56,287 nucleotides of DNA, taken from contig NC_049986.1 of the NCBI RefSeq assembly GCF_000003815.2, forward strand, positions 5,514,686 through 5,570,972, read 5' to 3'. A program made the translations under genes and the position numbers. Numbering within the stretch: the stretch's first letter is position 1; each line of letters starts with the position of its first letter. A model generated the notes under the pieces. It was not told where the DNA came from. It saw only the letters and a list, made by a program, of their open reading frames with translations, and searched no databases. Below are positions 29,839 to 41,375 of this stretch, piece by piece. Origin of the DNA: Branchiostoma floridae. Its lineage: Eukaryota; Chordata; Leptocardii; Amphioxiformes; Branchiostomatidae.

Positions 29839-31744
29839 CTGAAACAAATAAATACAATTAATCAGTATTGTCATGAGGAAGAAAGCAAAAGAGCTACAAA
29901 AATGGCAGATATTTGATTTGTTTAGAAAAGACTCATTATAAATTTAAGTGATTGAGGGCAAATGAAAAGCAGTCAACGATACCCCATGTATTCATATCTT
30001 ATCTATAATATCTATAATTCTATGATCGATACTTACTCAACTGACACTACCACAGCGCCTGTTTGGTTAGCCATGCGTCCTACTAGAGCCTCACATTCAT
30101 CTAAAATTACAAAGAAACAAATATATTACATCTCGCCCACAGGAAACGTTGATTTATTTCTCACTAATTTGTAAAATATTTTATTTTTTTTTTATTCTTA
30201 TTCACCAAATACAATACCCGATGTAGGCGTTGTCCTTTAACAACCTCAACAGAAACTTTTAGCAGATACAACATGATGTCACGCAATCGATACTGTCCTA
30301 TAACACAGGAGAAACATATCCCAAACCTACCAAATGAGCCAGAGACCCATCCTCCTCCATGGAACCACATTAGACCAGCAGCCATCTTGGTTGCTGTCAC
30401 GGTTTTCTGAACTCGTGGTCTGTAGACTCGAACTCGGACACCACCGAAAAACGAGTCCGTAACTTCCAGGTTAGGATGTGATGGCCGTTGCGACGGCTGG
30501 CGTCTCATTATACCGAACCCCATCTTCTCGTGCATCCACATCTGTAAGGACACTTCATTGATCATTGGTGATCGAAGAATAATATAATGTTCCCAATTTT
30601 ATTATACAATTTTAAACTTTATAACCGTACACAAAATGAAAGCGCTTACCAACAAGTTTTCGATCAGTTCTCTTTTTTCAGTTGTAATGATACCAAGCCT
30701 ATGTTACACATCCAGACCGGAATTGTGACGTCAGCAAAGGGTTAAGGTGCTTGGAAGTCGGTATCGGCCACGTCTCGGTTGAGGGAAGGTTGATGGGCTC
30801 TGATGTAGATCAATGTTCCCAATTTGTAAATCTTTGGATCCAAGCAGATGACTCGGCCGGAGTATGTCGGTCTTTTACGACCAATTCTGCATTCTACCTT
30901 TTTGATCCAACATAATGGCGCACGCATTATGTGGTATCTCACTGCAATTGGGGCACCGGTACGGCACTGCCGGGTTGTGTTATATTCGCCGATTTTTTAT
31001 AATTTAGATAACGCCGTAATACGTAAAAGCATGACTTAGAAGACAACAAAATACACAAAACGTAAGAAAATTCTTTCTTTATCTCTGAAATTCTTTCGAA
31101 CCCCGCAGTGCCGCACCTGTGCCGAAAGTGCAGTGAGATACCGCCTTTACGTCAAGCCGCTCTTCCGCTAATGCATGCAGCCCCAAGAACTTGAAGACCA
31201 ACACATTAGGTCATGGCCCCCCCAATTTTGACAATTACAGGGATACCGAGTCACCCCTACTCTTCTCGACAAGTGTGTTGGGTTCTTTAACGATCCATGA
31301 AATCACCTTTACTACTTCTGGTCATTACAGTCATTTCGGCATTGGCAGTACCTTTTCTGTCAAGAGCCTCGAGACAAACTCGGCAAAATATTAAACTTAT
31401 ATGGCAACGATGACATCTGTCTTTTGGAAACTGTTTACCAATAACCCAAAGTATATGTTGAGACCTAGCCTGTGTTTACACAATCTCTCCCTGATTGGAG
31501 TCAATGACCCCCTCCCCTAAGTGGTGGCAGCTTTAAGGCCGGCCGCTAGGAGCGCGAATTTAGTCAGGCTATGTAAAGACCGACTTACAATGAAGGTAAG
31601 GGTTCGCTCAAATCCCTTTAGGATGAAGACTTTGCCAGGTTCTGCGACGTCAGGAGGCAGAGACGAGTACACGTAAGCTGCAAAAACGGCGACGCTCACT
31701 GCAATGGCGGCAGTCAGCCATGTTTCAGCTCCGACAGCGCCCAT
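29073..31744 (-). CDS. Arylacetamide deacetylase-like esterase (AADAC/NCEH1 family)
   Basis: Four exons on the minus strand (31744-31589, 30541-30331, 30100-30037, 29838-29073) give 1197 nt and 398 residues, the usual AADAC length. Residues about 9-24 form a signal-anchor helix, suggesting a type II ER-membrane protein with a luminal hydrolase domain. HGGGW (113-117) is the oxyanion motif. GQSAGGN places the nucleophile at Ser187, Asp340 lies in TDVLRDDG and His370 in GFHGI. These positions match human AADAC (189/343/373) within three residues. The family hydrolyses acyl esters and amides such as neutral lipids and arylacetamides; the exact substrate cannot be told. All junctions are GT..AG and in frame. 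No defect is visible. Confidence 0.92.
30037..30100 (-). CDS. Esterase exon 3
   Basis: A 64-nt exon (acceptor GTAATTTTAG|, donor TTGA|GTAAGT). It encodes DECEALVGRMANQTGAVVVS then VE, and bridges HGGGW to YRLAPE in frame. Confidence 0.92.
30331..30541 (-). CDS. Esterase exon 2: oxyanion-hole motif
   Basis: Acceptor TGTCCTTACAG|. It encodes VRVRVYRPRVQ and LMWFHGGGWVSGSF, the first strands and HGGGW motif. Donor TTTG|GTAGGT, phase 1. Confidence 0.93.
30932..31147. mobile_element. MITE family C, copy 1 (esterase intron 1)
   Basis: Inverted ends of about 42 bp: GGTATCTCACTGCAATTGGG at the left; the right end finishes GTGCAGTGAGATACCGCC. The interior ACTTAGAAGACAACAAAATA is shared with the copy at 53499-53743. 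Confidence 0.8.
31589..31744 (-). CDS. Esterase exon 1: signal anchor
   Basis: ATG at 31744 starts MGAVGAETWLTAAIAVSVAV then FAAYVYSSLPPDVAEP, a membrane anchor followed by the family's short PLP/PP linker. It ends LTFI|GTAAGT in phase 0. Confidence 0.85.
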
Positions 31745-32296
31745 GTTGTCGTCTATCAAGATAAACACTTGACTTGACAAGATAAACAGGTAACATATAA
31801 ACATCAAAAGGGTAAACCAAGGAAATGATTGTGAATCCCAGGTATGACATGACTATTAGAAAACAGACGGGATACTTATCAACCACACCTATCGAAGAAA
31901 TTCCAAATCCCTTTTGTTCTAACCAGGGACGTCGTTATGCATGACCATTACATAACCTCATTGTTCTCACCTCCTTGCGCTAATACGGGAGGTGTTTCCC
32001 ATGAGGTCAAAGGTTAACATGTGACTTGAGTGCTTTTCGAAAGCGTAACATCAAGGAGCTGTCATCAGACTGGGCTTTAGTGCTGAGCCAGCTTCAGCAC
32101 TGGAAACCCTCCTACAGGCACTGGAAACTCTCCTACAGGCACTGGAAACCGAGTAGAGGAGATTCGATAGTCATTTTGACCACTTTGCTACAGTCAAACT
32201 TGGTCTAAAAGTAACAGAGGCAGTTAGTGTTGTTTGCATGAAAATAGGATTTTGATACGGCAGTAGACGCCCGATACTCAAACAAACAGAATCCGT

Positions 32297-32830
32297 GTGG
32301 GATCGCATGGCGCAGCGGCAGGATTTCTGCCTCGTGACCGAGAGGTTGCGGGTTCGAATCCGACTGCGTGTCACCGATCTTGTGCCTTTGGGAAAGACAC
32401 TTTACACGGCTTTCCTCACTATACTCAGGTGAAAATGAGTACCTAGCTTCTGCTAGGGCCGTCCCTCGGATAGGACGTTAAATGGAGGTCCCGTGTATGG
32501 GGAGAGTCACACCCCATGTACGTTGAAGAACCCCACACGTGTGATGGTGCGGTGTGAGATGGAGCAAAATCCTTCTGTCTGGAGTTGGTGATTCACTTCA
32601 AATCATCCGGATGGAGGCCTGGCGAACCTCCATTCCGTATCAGCCACACGGTGATTTACATCAGCGAAAGGGTAGACATGTCACCCCGTGAGGGGCGGCA
32701 TAACCCCGCCGCGCCGTGTGTAAGTATGTGCGAACATGCACAGGGCTAGCCCTTGGTAATAGCCACTGGCTAGTTGGGCAACCCTGGCCGTTTGTTAACA
32801 GCTGAACGAATAAAAATGAGCCTGAACTTT
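32297..32830 (+). mobile_element. tRNA-derived SINE
   Basis: The head has a tRNA-like pol III promoter: A box TGGCGCAGCGG near 32306 and B box GGTTCGAATCC near 32349. A conserved-looking core follows (TTGGGAAAGACACTTTAC, then TAGGACGTTAAATGGAGGTC), then a body of about 400 bp and a tail ATAAAAATGAGCCTGAAC. The length and core fit a long SINE of deuterostome type. It is not a functional tRNA, as the 3' half does not fold and no acceptor pairing is seen. Confidence 0.8.
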
Positions 32831-34024
32831 CTGTACCGGTGTACTCGCCCCGAGCTGCACGTGTAGTTACGACTTAACCTATCTTAAACATCACCAATCA
32901 CGTTACCTTTTCCGGAATTACCTTTACCTTTTCCGGCACAACTATTCTATGCACTCTACCTCGAGCCGTGAGCAGGCTTCATTACTCATTTTCACCTCAC
33001 CTGTATCATTCTGCGATCGTCTAACGCTAAGGACTCTGATGGGGGGGGTCTATCTACAGACTAGACGTATACAAATTCTTGCAAGTGCGTGTGATGAGAG
33101 TGGACAGAGTAGGCTAGCATATGAGGGTAATTTTGTATGGCTTGAAGTTTTGATTCTTGAGATCATGACACATTTGTTTCCTCCACTTCCCCACATGTGC
33201 AGGATTACATGTATTACTGGGGAAAATTGTGACTCTGTTGTCACCGCTAACCCCCCTACTTGTTCTGCTGATGGTACGGTCAGCACCAAGGACGGGGACA
33301 ACAGCAGGCGGTGGCAGGAGTATTGGGGCCGATCTACGCGTTCGGCCTTGTAGGCTACGTGTATGTGGAGCGGCTAGCACTTCACTTCTTCCGTCAACGT
33401 TTTCCCACGGAATTTACTGCTAACTGCCGAGCAGGCTGTGATGGAATGTTTGGCAGTACTAGTAACTGATGTCGAAGTGTAGACTCAGGACAACACCGCC
33501 TCCTGGCGACTTTGCTACTAAGCACACCCAATGTTATAACCAAATTTTATGACTGCTTCAATTCTTAGATAGTTTCTTTCCCTATGGAATTCTGAGCAAT
33601 TTCGTTGAGTAGGAGGAGGCTAGCTTGAGTCTCAGACTGGCTTTCCGGGGTTTACATACTCTTCCCCCACTAAAGAGTGAGAGTATGATTAGAGTATGGG
33701 AGCCACGGTAAACTAACTAGGATGCGACTCAGGCCAGAAGTGGACTCAGTGGCCACGTTACCGTACACCTTTTGTCTTCTACTTAAGGCAAGTTAACAAA
33801 ATTCTCATCGGCCGTTTTCTAGCGGGGCTTCAACAGTTAAAACGTACATCTGCTTTGAGGATGGTCTTGTAGGCAATGTTCCTGTGATGAAAAACCTAAT
33901 GTTGAATATTGACCTGATATACACTTATGTGTAGCATTGAGAGGTATTTATGTGTCAAAGTGATTCGGTCAGGTCTGCAGAATATGTTCTGTTCTGAGCT
34001 AGCTAAACAAGACTGGCTTAAGCT

Positions 34025-34348
34025 AGGGGCACAGCCCGCCGTACTTGCAAGTGCGTGCTGTCCACGTGCCAAAACGTGGGCAATCTTTTGGTATCCGTAA
34101 GTGGTAAGTACCGTCTCCGTACGAACACGTGGCGATTCCCACGGATTTGGGAGCACGCAGACACGCTGTAGAAATTTAAGTGCATGCAGAACTTTCTCTG
34201 CGTTCGGGCGGCGGATTCGCCCTCCGTACGTGCCAGTACGGGCGACGCACCTGCCATGTACAGACTGAATGTTTTCAGGAATACGTGGCGGACGTGGCCT
34301 CCACAAAAAACGTACGGACAAATTGCACGTACGGCGGGTTGTGCCCCA
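34025..34348. mobile_element. MITE family A, copy 3
   Basis: Inverted ends: AGGGGCACAGCCCGCCGTAC at the left and GTACGGCGGGTTGTGCCCC at the right. It aligns along its whole length with 28023-28341. ORFs crossing it in both strands are artefacts of the GC-rich palindromic body. Confidence 0.8.
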
Positions 34349-37300
34349 GGATTTACTGTGGCACGTCTGCCCACGAGCGCCACCTAGTGAGAGAAGGCAT
34401 AACTGTTTAGCCAAGATGCTGACAGCGTTGATACACAGGATATATGTGTTTTCTTTTACACAACCAGTTAATCTCACCTTATAGCTGACGTTGCGATGCC
34501 TGTCAGACATCTTCCTCAGAGCTTCTAACTGGATTCAACTGTGCACGAAAATTCCAATAGACCATAAGCATCAATAAAGGCGATCTTTTCCTACCACTTG
34601 TCATTTTCTACATGCTTTAGAATTAACACTATAGTTCACCTTTATCCGACATGTCACCTATACCCGCTGTTTAGAAAAACAAGGTAGTTAGGAATATCAA
34701 GTCGACGGGATACGGTGGTTTAGAATTGCAATATTCTAAACATACAAAAAGATATTAAAAAGACATTGCAGTTTGAAACCTGTTTCCCTGTTTTATTCAA
34801 ATGTAGAGGAAAAAACGCAGCGAATAAAAGTGAACTGGCGTTATACCTTACTAACAGGGTTCTCTAAAAATGTTATAGATTTCAACCGACTGTAGAAATA
34901 TTCGAAAGTGTTTGGTCTAATATCTCTTGTGGAATCATGTATCATTATAAGACGAAGACACACTTGAATAGTCTGTGTAACGCAAACTCCGCTATCCGGA
35001 GCTTGTATATAGGCGCGGCAATGTACGACGGGCCTGAGAAGCGCGATTAAATCAGGCTAACACTTGAAGACGTTTTTGCTAAGTATACTGATGATTCCGT
35101 ACTGTGATAAGTTTTATCAAATACAAGAAGCCAAACATTGTGACGTTCTCAAGCACAGAACCACAAGAGTAAGACATTTCACACTTATATCTGCTTGGAG
35201 ATTATCTAAATGTGAATTATCAAGCTTTTGTTTGATACACAATAAATGCGAATGACAACAATCTTAGTATATATCCGTGGGCTAAATGCATTCAGTTAAA
35301 AGCGTGATAATGGTATACATTTTGTATTCCATCTGCAACTTGTTATATACAATCTCTTCCTTGTAGACGAATCTACTTTTTTTTTCATTCTACATTTTAG
35401 ATACCAGGATATACGTAAACATTTCGTCTTCGTTAAATGTGAATATTTATAGTTTCTTTGAATGGCAGTTGCAAGAGGTTTGCGAATACCTGTGCATAAT
35501 GAATATTGAACCTTTGCTTGGAGAGTAGAAGTTCAATACACTCAAGTCCGTGTAGATAATCCTGGTCAGACGATGTCAGTGAATGTACAGTCGGTTGTCC
35601 TGGAGACGGTTACCGCCACTCTTCCCCGAAATACCCTGGAGTATTTAGGCTAAACATCGTAAAAGTCTCTACTCCTTGGTGGGTCATGTGTCAAAGTCCT
35701 CGCGTCTTGGAGTAAATCGCCTGCTGACTGATCAAGGGGCCGGTAAATGGTTGTAACAAGTTTTTATCGGCGCGGTACTATGGTAGCTGACAGGCCTAGG
35801 CGGCAAAGATCGTCTGTGTGCTTGCTGTGTGCCTTATTCCCACATGGTTGTGATTTTGTGTCTATCTGTCTGGCGCCAACCATTCAGTCTGCTAAAGGCG
35901 CTGAAAAATCCTATCCTTTCCACCCCTACAAAAGGATATGCACTCGTCCTCGTGACAGAAAACGGAACGTAACACTATATAAACGGGGGTGTATCTGAGT
36001 TGGAAACGAGGAGATGGAAAGCGATAAACTTTGGCTCGTAGACAAGTTCACAAAGGAATCGAACTCCGGGAAGTTTTGACTATTTGGGATTTTCTGTTCC
36101 CTGGAGTCCATGGGTACATGATTAGTGTCTGTTTTGGTTTAAATGACGCGAGTTTTGTTCAGTTATCTTCTTCCATGCACGACTAATCTGTCAAACCTAT
36201 AACTTTGCGCGAGCAAAGAAATACAAAAAGTACTAGTTTTAGTTAATGTTATAGACGCACTAAACGAGTACAGATAAAATTTTAAAATGATGGGAATATG
36301 TAAGCACTGCAAAAACATTTAAAGTTTGTGAACTGGAAATGACACGTCTGAAAAATGATTGGCAAAATTAAATATTTTCTTGAGCCAATACAATGTAGTT
36401 GTAGTACTAGTAGACAGCAATCCAAGTCATAGACTCCAATATCAGCAACGCTGCCCGCGTGTTACGCACTTTGTCACTTTTTATTTTTTTTATTTTTTTA
36501 ATAAATGAATAAAGCCAGATTATCAAGAATCGGCAACTTCTTTGAATGCTATACATTAGCTAGGTTCAAATTTTTTTATGCTGAAAACGTGACGATATTC
36601 ATTCAAGTTTTAGGAATGTCAACAATTAACCAGTCAAGAGCTAGAACTCCGGATGCGCTGCTACAGTTACTCTATCGATCAGCCACCTTCATTGAGTTTT
36701 TATTTTTTGTCGACAAGGACAACAATAGATTCAAAACGAAATCTCTCGCAAAACGACTAACTTCTCGATTAAGAATCTCCTGAATTGATATTCCGTTGTC
36801 GTATCTCTATCGTACCGGGTCTTTTCCACCACGCTCACAGTACATTATGTCCGTACAAAACCACTTCTGAAAGGTAACGTTATGTCCGCAAATCTGGCTT
36901 CGCCATGAAAACAAGTCATTAAGCTAGCGGCGGTGTTATCTGGATCAACCGGGAAAATTAGACTTAAGCCCCGAGATGACCCTTAGGTCAGGGGATGGCA
37001 GATCAAGAGTTAAACGTTAAGTACCCGTATCGGCAGGGCTTTACCTCGATAATGTCAATTGTAAACGTTCAAACGATAAACTCAGACTAACTTCCGGTGG
37101 TAGAAGCGTTTGTGCCAACTGCCTAGACTACAATTCAATCGTTCATAGCATAGCAAATACTAGTACTTCATAAGCCACTTTGTTCAAAGTTCCAAGCCGA
37201 CTTGCTTGTGATATCGATGTAAAATTCAACCGCTTTTTAAGACATTTTTACGAATAACAATGCTAAATTTTAATTTGAAAAGGGCATAATATCACTTTGA

Positions 37301-37961
37301 CAATTTCCTTTGTCCTTTTACTTCTATAATTCCATGTATTCGTCAAGGGAATATTCAATAAAAGGGGGCTAGTATCCTTTTAATTTTCAAGTGAGGGATT
37401 TATTATCTTTTTAACTGTAGTTCAATATGGCACTTTATCAATATGGAAGTAGTAAATGTATCTTGTTTAAGAAGGAATAAAGCCTAAAAAGGGAATGATT
37501 TGGGTTATGTCGTTGAGTCATTAAGCGTGATGTGACAGAACAAAACCGTATTTTCTGTAACAAAAAAAAATTCTGTAACATTTAACAATATAGTTGAATT
37601 GTATTACATGTGCACGTCTTTATCCCAATAAAGTGCCCTCAGTTTGCGTGCGTACGACGACCGTACGACGAATGTGACTGTCATAATGAGCAAACACACA
37701 CAAGTAAAAAAAGAGAGTAAAGTTGCCGACATTCCACATTATGTTTAATAATTTCCACAAGCGGCAAATGTAAGATGTCCATTTTCCAGAAGAGGACAAC
37801 ATGTGCCCAGCTTTCTTTCACTTAACGTTACCTTCATAGCACAGAATATGAAAGTAGAAAAAATCTGTACATCTTCATTCAAGTCATAAAACAAGACAAC
37901 TGTAAGCAATAGTGATAAACCGGGTGGCGCAACATCCGCTAAATGCTCCTCATAATATAAT

Positions 37962-38306
37962 AAGGTCATGTTGATTTGATCATATGGTTAACATCATGAA
38001 CAACCCACAACCGCGAAAAATTGCACACCCCCTCCCCACCTAGTTCCATTCGTTTTCATGGAGTCTGGTGAGGAAAAGTGGTTATAGGAAGGTTGATATA
38101 CCGAATAATAGACTCCTCTTCTTCTTGCTCTTTTGAATTTGGAATTTTATGACACGAGAATATGTTTTCCGATTTCTTTTGCAATTTACGGCATACTTTT
38201 TTTTTTCATTTTGCACCTGATTTGTTCGATTTGCAGTTAGGTCGAACTTATTGGGGCGAAAATTAATGGAGCGTCGATGTCATACCATAATCTAATCAAC
38301 ATGGCC
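37962..38306. mobile_element. MITE family B, copy 2
   Basis: The left end AAGGTCATGTTGATTTGATC and the right end TAATCTAATCAACATGGCC are inverse copies. About 345 bp, no coding content. Confidence 0.65.
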
Positions 38307-39232
38307 GAAGTCTTGCAAACAACACTTTATGAAATGTATGTAAAGACAATACGACAAGAAGTCATTTATAACATTTCCTCACATTGATTTTAGCATTTGT
38401 TATGGTAAGAGTTAATCTTTTACAAAATAAATACACGACAGGGAATACTGCATACCGAGCTCGTAACGTCTATAACTTTGCTCTGCAGGAATCACTCTAA
38501 TCAGGTGATGGTAGCATGCCATGTTCACGTGACAGTCACGTGTAAGCGACATGCAAACATATTTCACATGTGATTGCATCAAGGTACATTTAGTGGAATA
38601 ATGCGGTAATAGTCTGTGGTTTTGTCTTGCACTGGCCACTTTGTTGATTTCTATGCTTGCTCGTTGGTTCAGTTTCATTGCTTCAGACAACATGGTAAAA
38701 ATTCTGAAGAAATATTTACATGACGTCATTCCTCACGTACACGAAGGTCACACGACATCGACACATTGAGCACATTCAGGGTTGGTTGGTTTTCACACGT
38801 TGAACTGAACATATAAATGGCAACCTTCTTGTTTACTTATTGAAACACAGAACGTGTTTTCTAATTGAAGATGTGTCATCGGGCATATTTCGTCTCATAA
38901 CCTTCAATTGGCATGTTGTATTGTGTCATATCACTTGATTGATAACACACAAATTCAAATTTACCTGGCAACTTCCAGCTTTAACCGTTCAACATGACGG
39001 ACAACATTCACGTGATTATCACACGAATGCATATCCTACACTGCACTAAGCTACAACAGTACTCTTATCTGACGGGTTCTATTGCTTCCAACACGACCAA
39101 TGGCATTACAGAAATGTTCATTGAACCAACTGTTCTATAACTATCTGACTAATATCACTTTTTTTACAAGTTGTGAATGAAAAGCGGCATTGCATTGCAG
39201 AGGAACAAAGACGGATTGGCACAATGAAGACT

Positions 39233-39238
39233 TTATTG
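39233..39238 (-). promoter_or_regulatory. Candidate polyadenylation signal for Lhx2/9
   Basis: AATAAA on the minus strand about 160 nt past the Lhx2/9 stop; the 3'UTR would end near 39215. Confidence 0.5.
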
Positions 39239-39393
39239 CCGTTATTGTGGTTTTAAAGTGGCATTAATATGTGTTTCTTTTGATGACTAATATCTTTGTC
39301 ATGGTGAGCTCTTGTTCACTTTTTCTTAGTTCATGAATTCAGTTCAAGAATGCAACCAACGTTCATATTGCCTTATTCTCTGCGCATGCCCAG

Positions 39394-39837
39394 TCACATC
39401 GTAGTCTGAGGTAACTCCCGGCCTATCTCCTGGAGGAATGACTGCGCATGCGTGGAAAGTCCCGCACTGTTGGGAGGTGATAGAGCTGACAAGGATGGCG
39501 AGTGCGCATGCGTCATGTCCAAATGTGTGAGTGGTTGCATGTGTCCATCTGATGACGTCATACTCGAAGCGAGAGACACGTGGCACTCCATGCCGACGCT
39601 TGGCGCATGCGCTGTTGGGCTCATGTCCTGCATGTTGGATGACGAATGTTTTGGCTGGCCGCCGGTATTGTTGTTTGAAGATCGTGAGGTGGGCGATACC
39701 ACGTTTCCCAGTGCGGGGGTGCTGGCGGGTAGTTCCGTGATGCTGGGGTCCTTCTGGGCGTTCTGGCTGCTCTGGGAATCTGACTGTTGGCGGAGAAGAT
39801 TGCGCCGGTACTTCGCTCTCGCATTTTGAAACCAGAC
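39394..39837 (-). CDS. Lhx2/9: Lhx2/9 terminal exon: recognition helix and C-terminus
   Basis: Acceptor GTGTTTTGTCCAG|GTCTGG. It encodes VWFQNARAKYRRNLLRQQ (helix 3) and then a Ser/Pro/Gln-rich tail ending GRELPQTTM with TGA at 39394-39396. The tail is low-complexity and unlike the short vertebrate C-terminus. Confidence 0.95.
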   Translation of the reverse strand, partial: VWFQNARAKYRRNLLRQQSDSQSSQNAQKDPSITELPASTPALGNVVSPTSRSSNNNTGGQPKHSSSNMQDMSPTAHAPSVGMECHVSLASSMTSSDGHMQPLTHLDMTHAHSPSLSALSPPNSAGLSTHAQSFLQEIGRELPQTTM

Positions 39838-41322
39838 CTGGACAAAACACAATAGATTAATTAGAACCGTTATAACGACCAAACAACAATGTAACTGTTA
39901 GTCGATGAAGGTTAGACATCAAGGTACAATAGCAGTTGTTCAACCAAGGAGCTTTTTGGTTCAACCAACAGGATATGATTTTTAGATGCAACTAGGCAAA
40001 AGACAGTATCCTTTTTTTACTTTTTTTGTTACGTCTTATAAACTACTACTACTGCATTCTGTAAGCAGCGACACCTATACGAGCAATCGCTGTTGTTGCT
40101 TATATCCGGGGTATTCGACGACTGGTGCCTGCCAGGATGTCAGTGAATTCGATCAAAAATTGATATTTAAATTAGCAGATCGAATTATTAATTAATATGC
40201 AAATCAATCTTTTGCCAAACACCTGCTTTTTGCCTACCACTGCGTCACCGTGACATTATCGCGATCGCTCGTATAGCTGCAGCACAACTTGAACCAGTCA
40301 AAAGTACCATGAGGTAGGTAGTAAACTTTATGTTTTGGTTGTGTACATGGAACCTTGAAATCCAGTCGCGATATTCCATATTCTACCACAATGCCTTCTA
40401 CGTGCACAAGTGCAGAGTTAGACGGCGGTTGCCTCCTCAGTCTTTGTCTTTGTCTCAATTGGTACAACATGTGGTTGATTGTAAGATGTTCCCGACCGCA
40501 CGTGTTGGACATGGGTACTGACACCGATAGTTTCCTGTGGGGCGTTCTCCAAAAGCTCGGAGCTCTCGGACTGAGCCTTAGAACTCCCCCGCTCCGTCAC
40601 GCAATGGTTAAAAATACTCTCCAAGCAGAGGTTCGGCTCCGGCTGTTTTTGACGAGAATTCTATTTTGTACCGTTTGTCCGTTGGCCATCAGACTGAATA
40701 CTAGTATCTTACGTCAATAAACACAAACTGCTGGTACAAGTGGTGTGGCCCAAGAGCTACTGAAACGGAGATGGGCGCCGCCTTATGTACTCTCGGGAAT
40801 TTCAACTATAAAACTTGAGTACAGAAACGCAACAAGCATGCTTATAAAAAGTTATACACGTTCTGTCTGGTGTGATGAAAAAGGGCGTCAATGTATCGAT
40901 ACATATTTGACACTATTCCAATCGATGTTGGGCTTATAGCTATGTATAAAACCTCTCTGACTTTGATTAAGAAAGTCCCCCAGGCGGGGTCAGGACGTTT
41001 TGATGCCCTCTTGATAGGGTAAACTCTGCCTTCCTGTCTGGTGTAACACCGCCTGTGAGGGCGCCAGAACCCGCCGCTTTCATGTGGTCCCGTCTACACA
41101 CGCCCAGTAGGTACGGACTTATCTTATAAACTACTACAACGTATTGCCTTACAGGGGAGCATGTCCTGAATGTATGACCTTGTTCTGGTCTCCTAGCTGC
41201 GTTCTTGCTCCAGGGAATATGTAGAAGCAAGACTGTGAAGTAAAAAAAAATGCTCTGCATTGTTGTTTTACATCAGTGGAGGGATTGTTTTCCGCGCGCG
41301 CGTGTGTGTACGAATGTATGTA

Positions 41323-41375
<53 letters not shown>

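Larger units (their letters stand above)
31745..39205. other. Intergenic region between esterase and Lhx2/9
   Basis: No coding exon with a recognisable domain on either strand. Contents: an 18-bp-type tandem repeat (CAGGCACTGGAAAC, 32095-32155), a tRNA-derived SINE (32297-32830), MITEs at 34025-34348 and 37962-38306, and a TATA-like TATATAAAC near 35974. Most of 34.4-37.9 kb is AT-rich with nothing recognisable. Confidence 0.45.

Noticed and set aside
32300-32372. tRNA gene
   Set aside because: The A and B boxes are good, but the 3' part does not close a cloverleaf and the segment continues into a long conserved SINE body.
33896-34510. A 204-codon minus-strand ORF
   Set aside because: Its central part is MITE family A and parallel frames on both strands are also open; no domain or splice context.
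39344-39850. Alternative frames over the Lhx2/9 terminal exon
   Set aside because: They are shadows of the homeodomain exon; only one frame encodes WFQNARAK.
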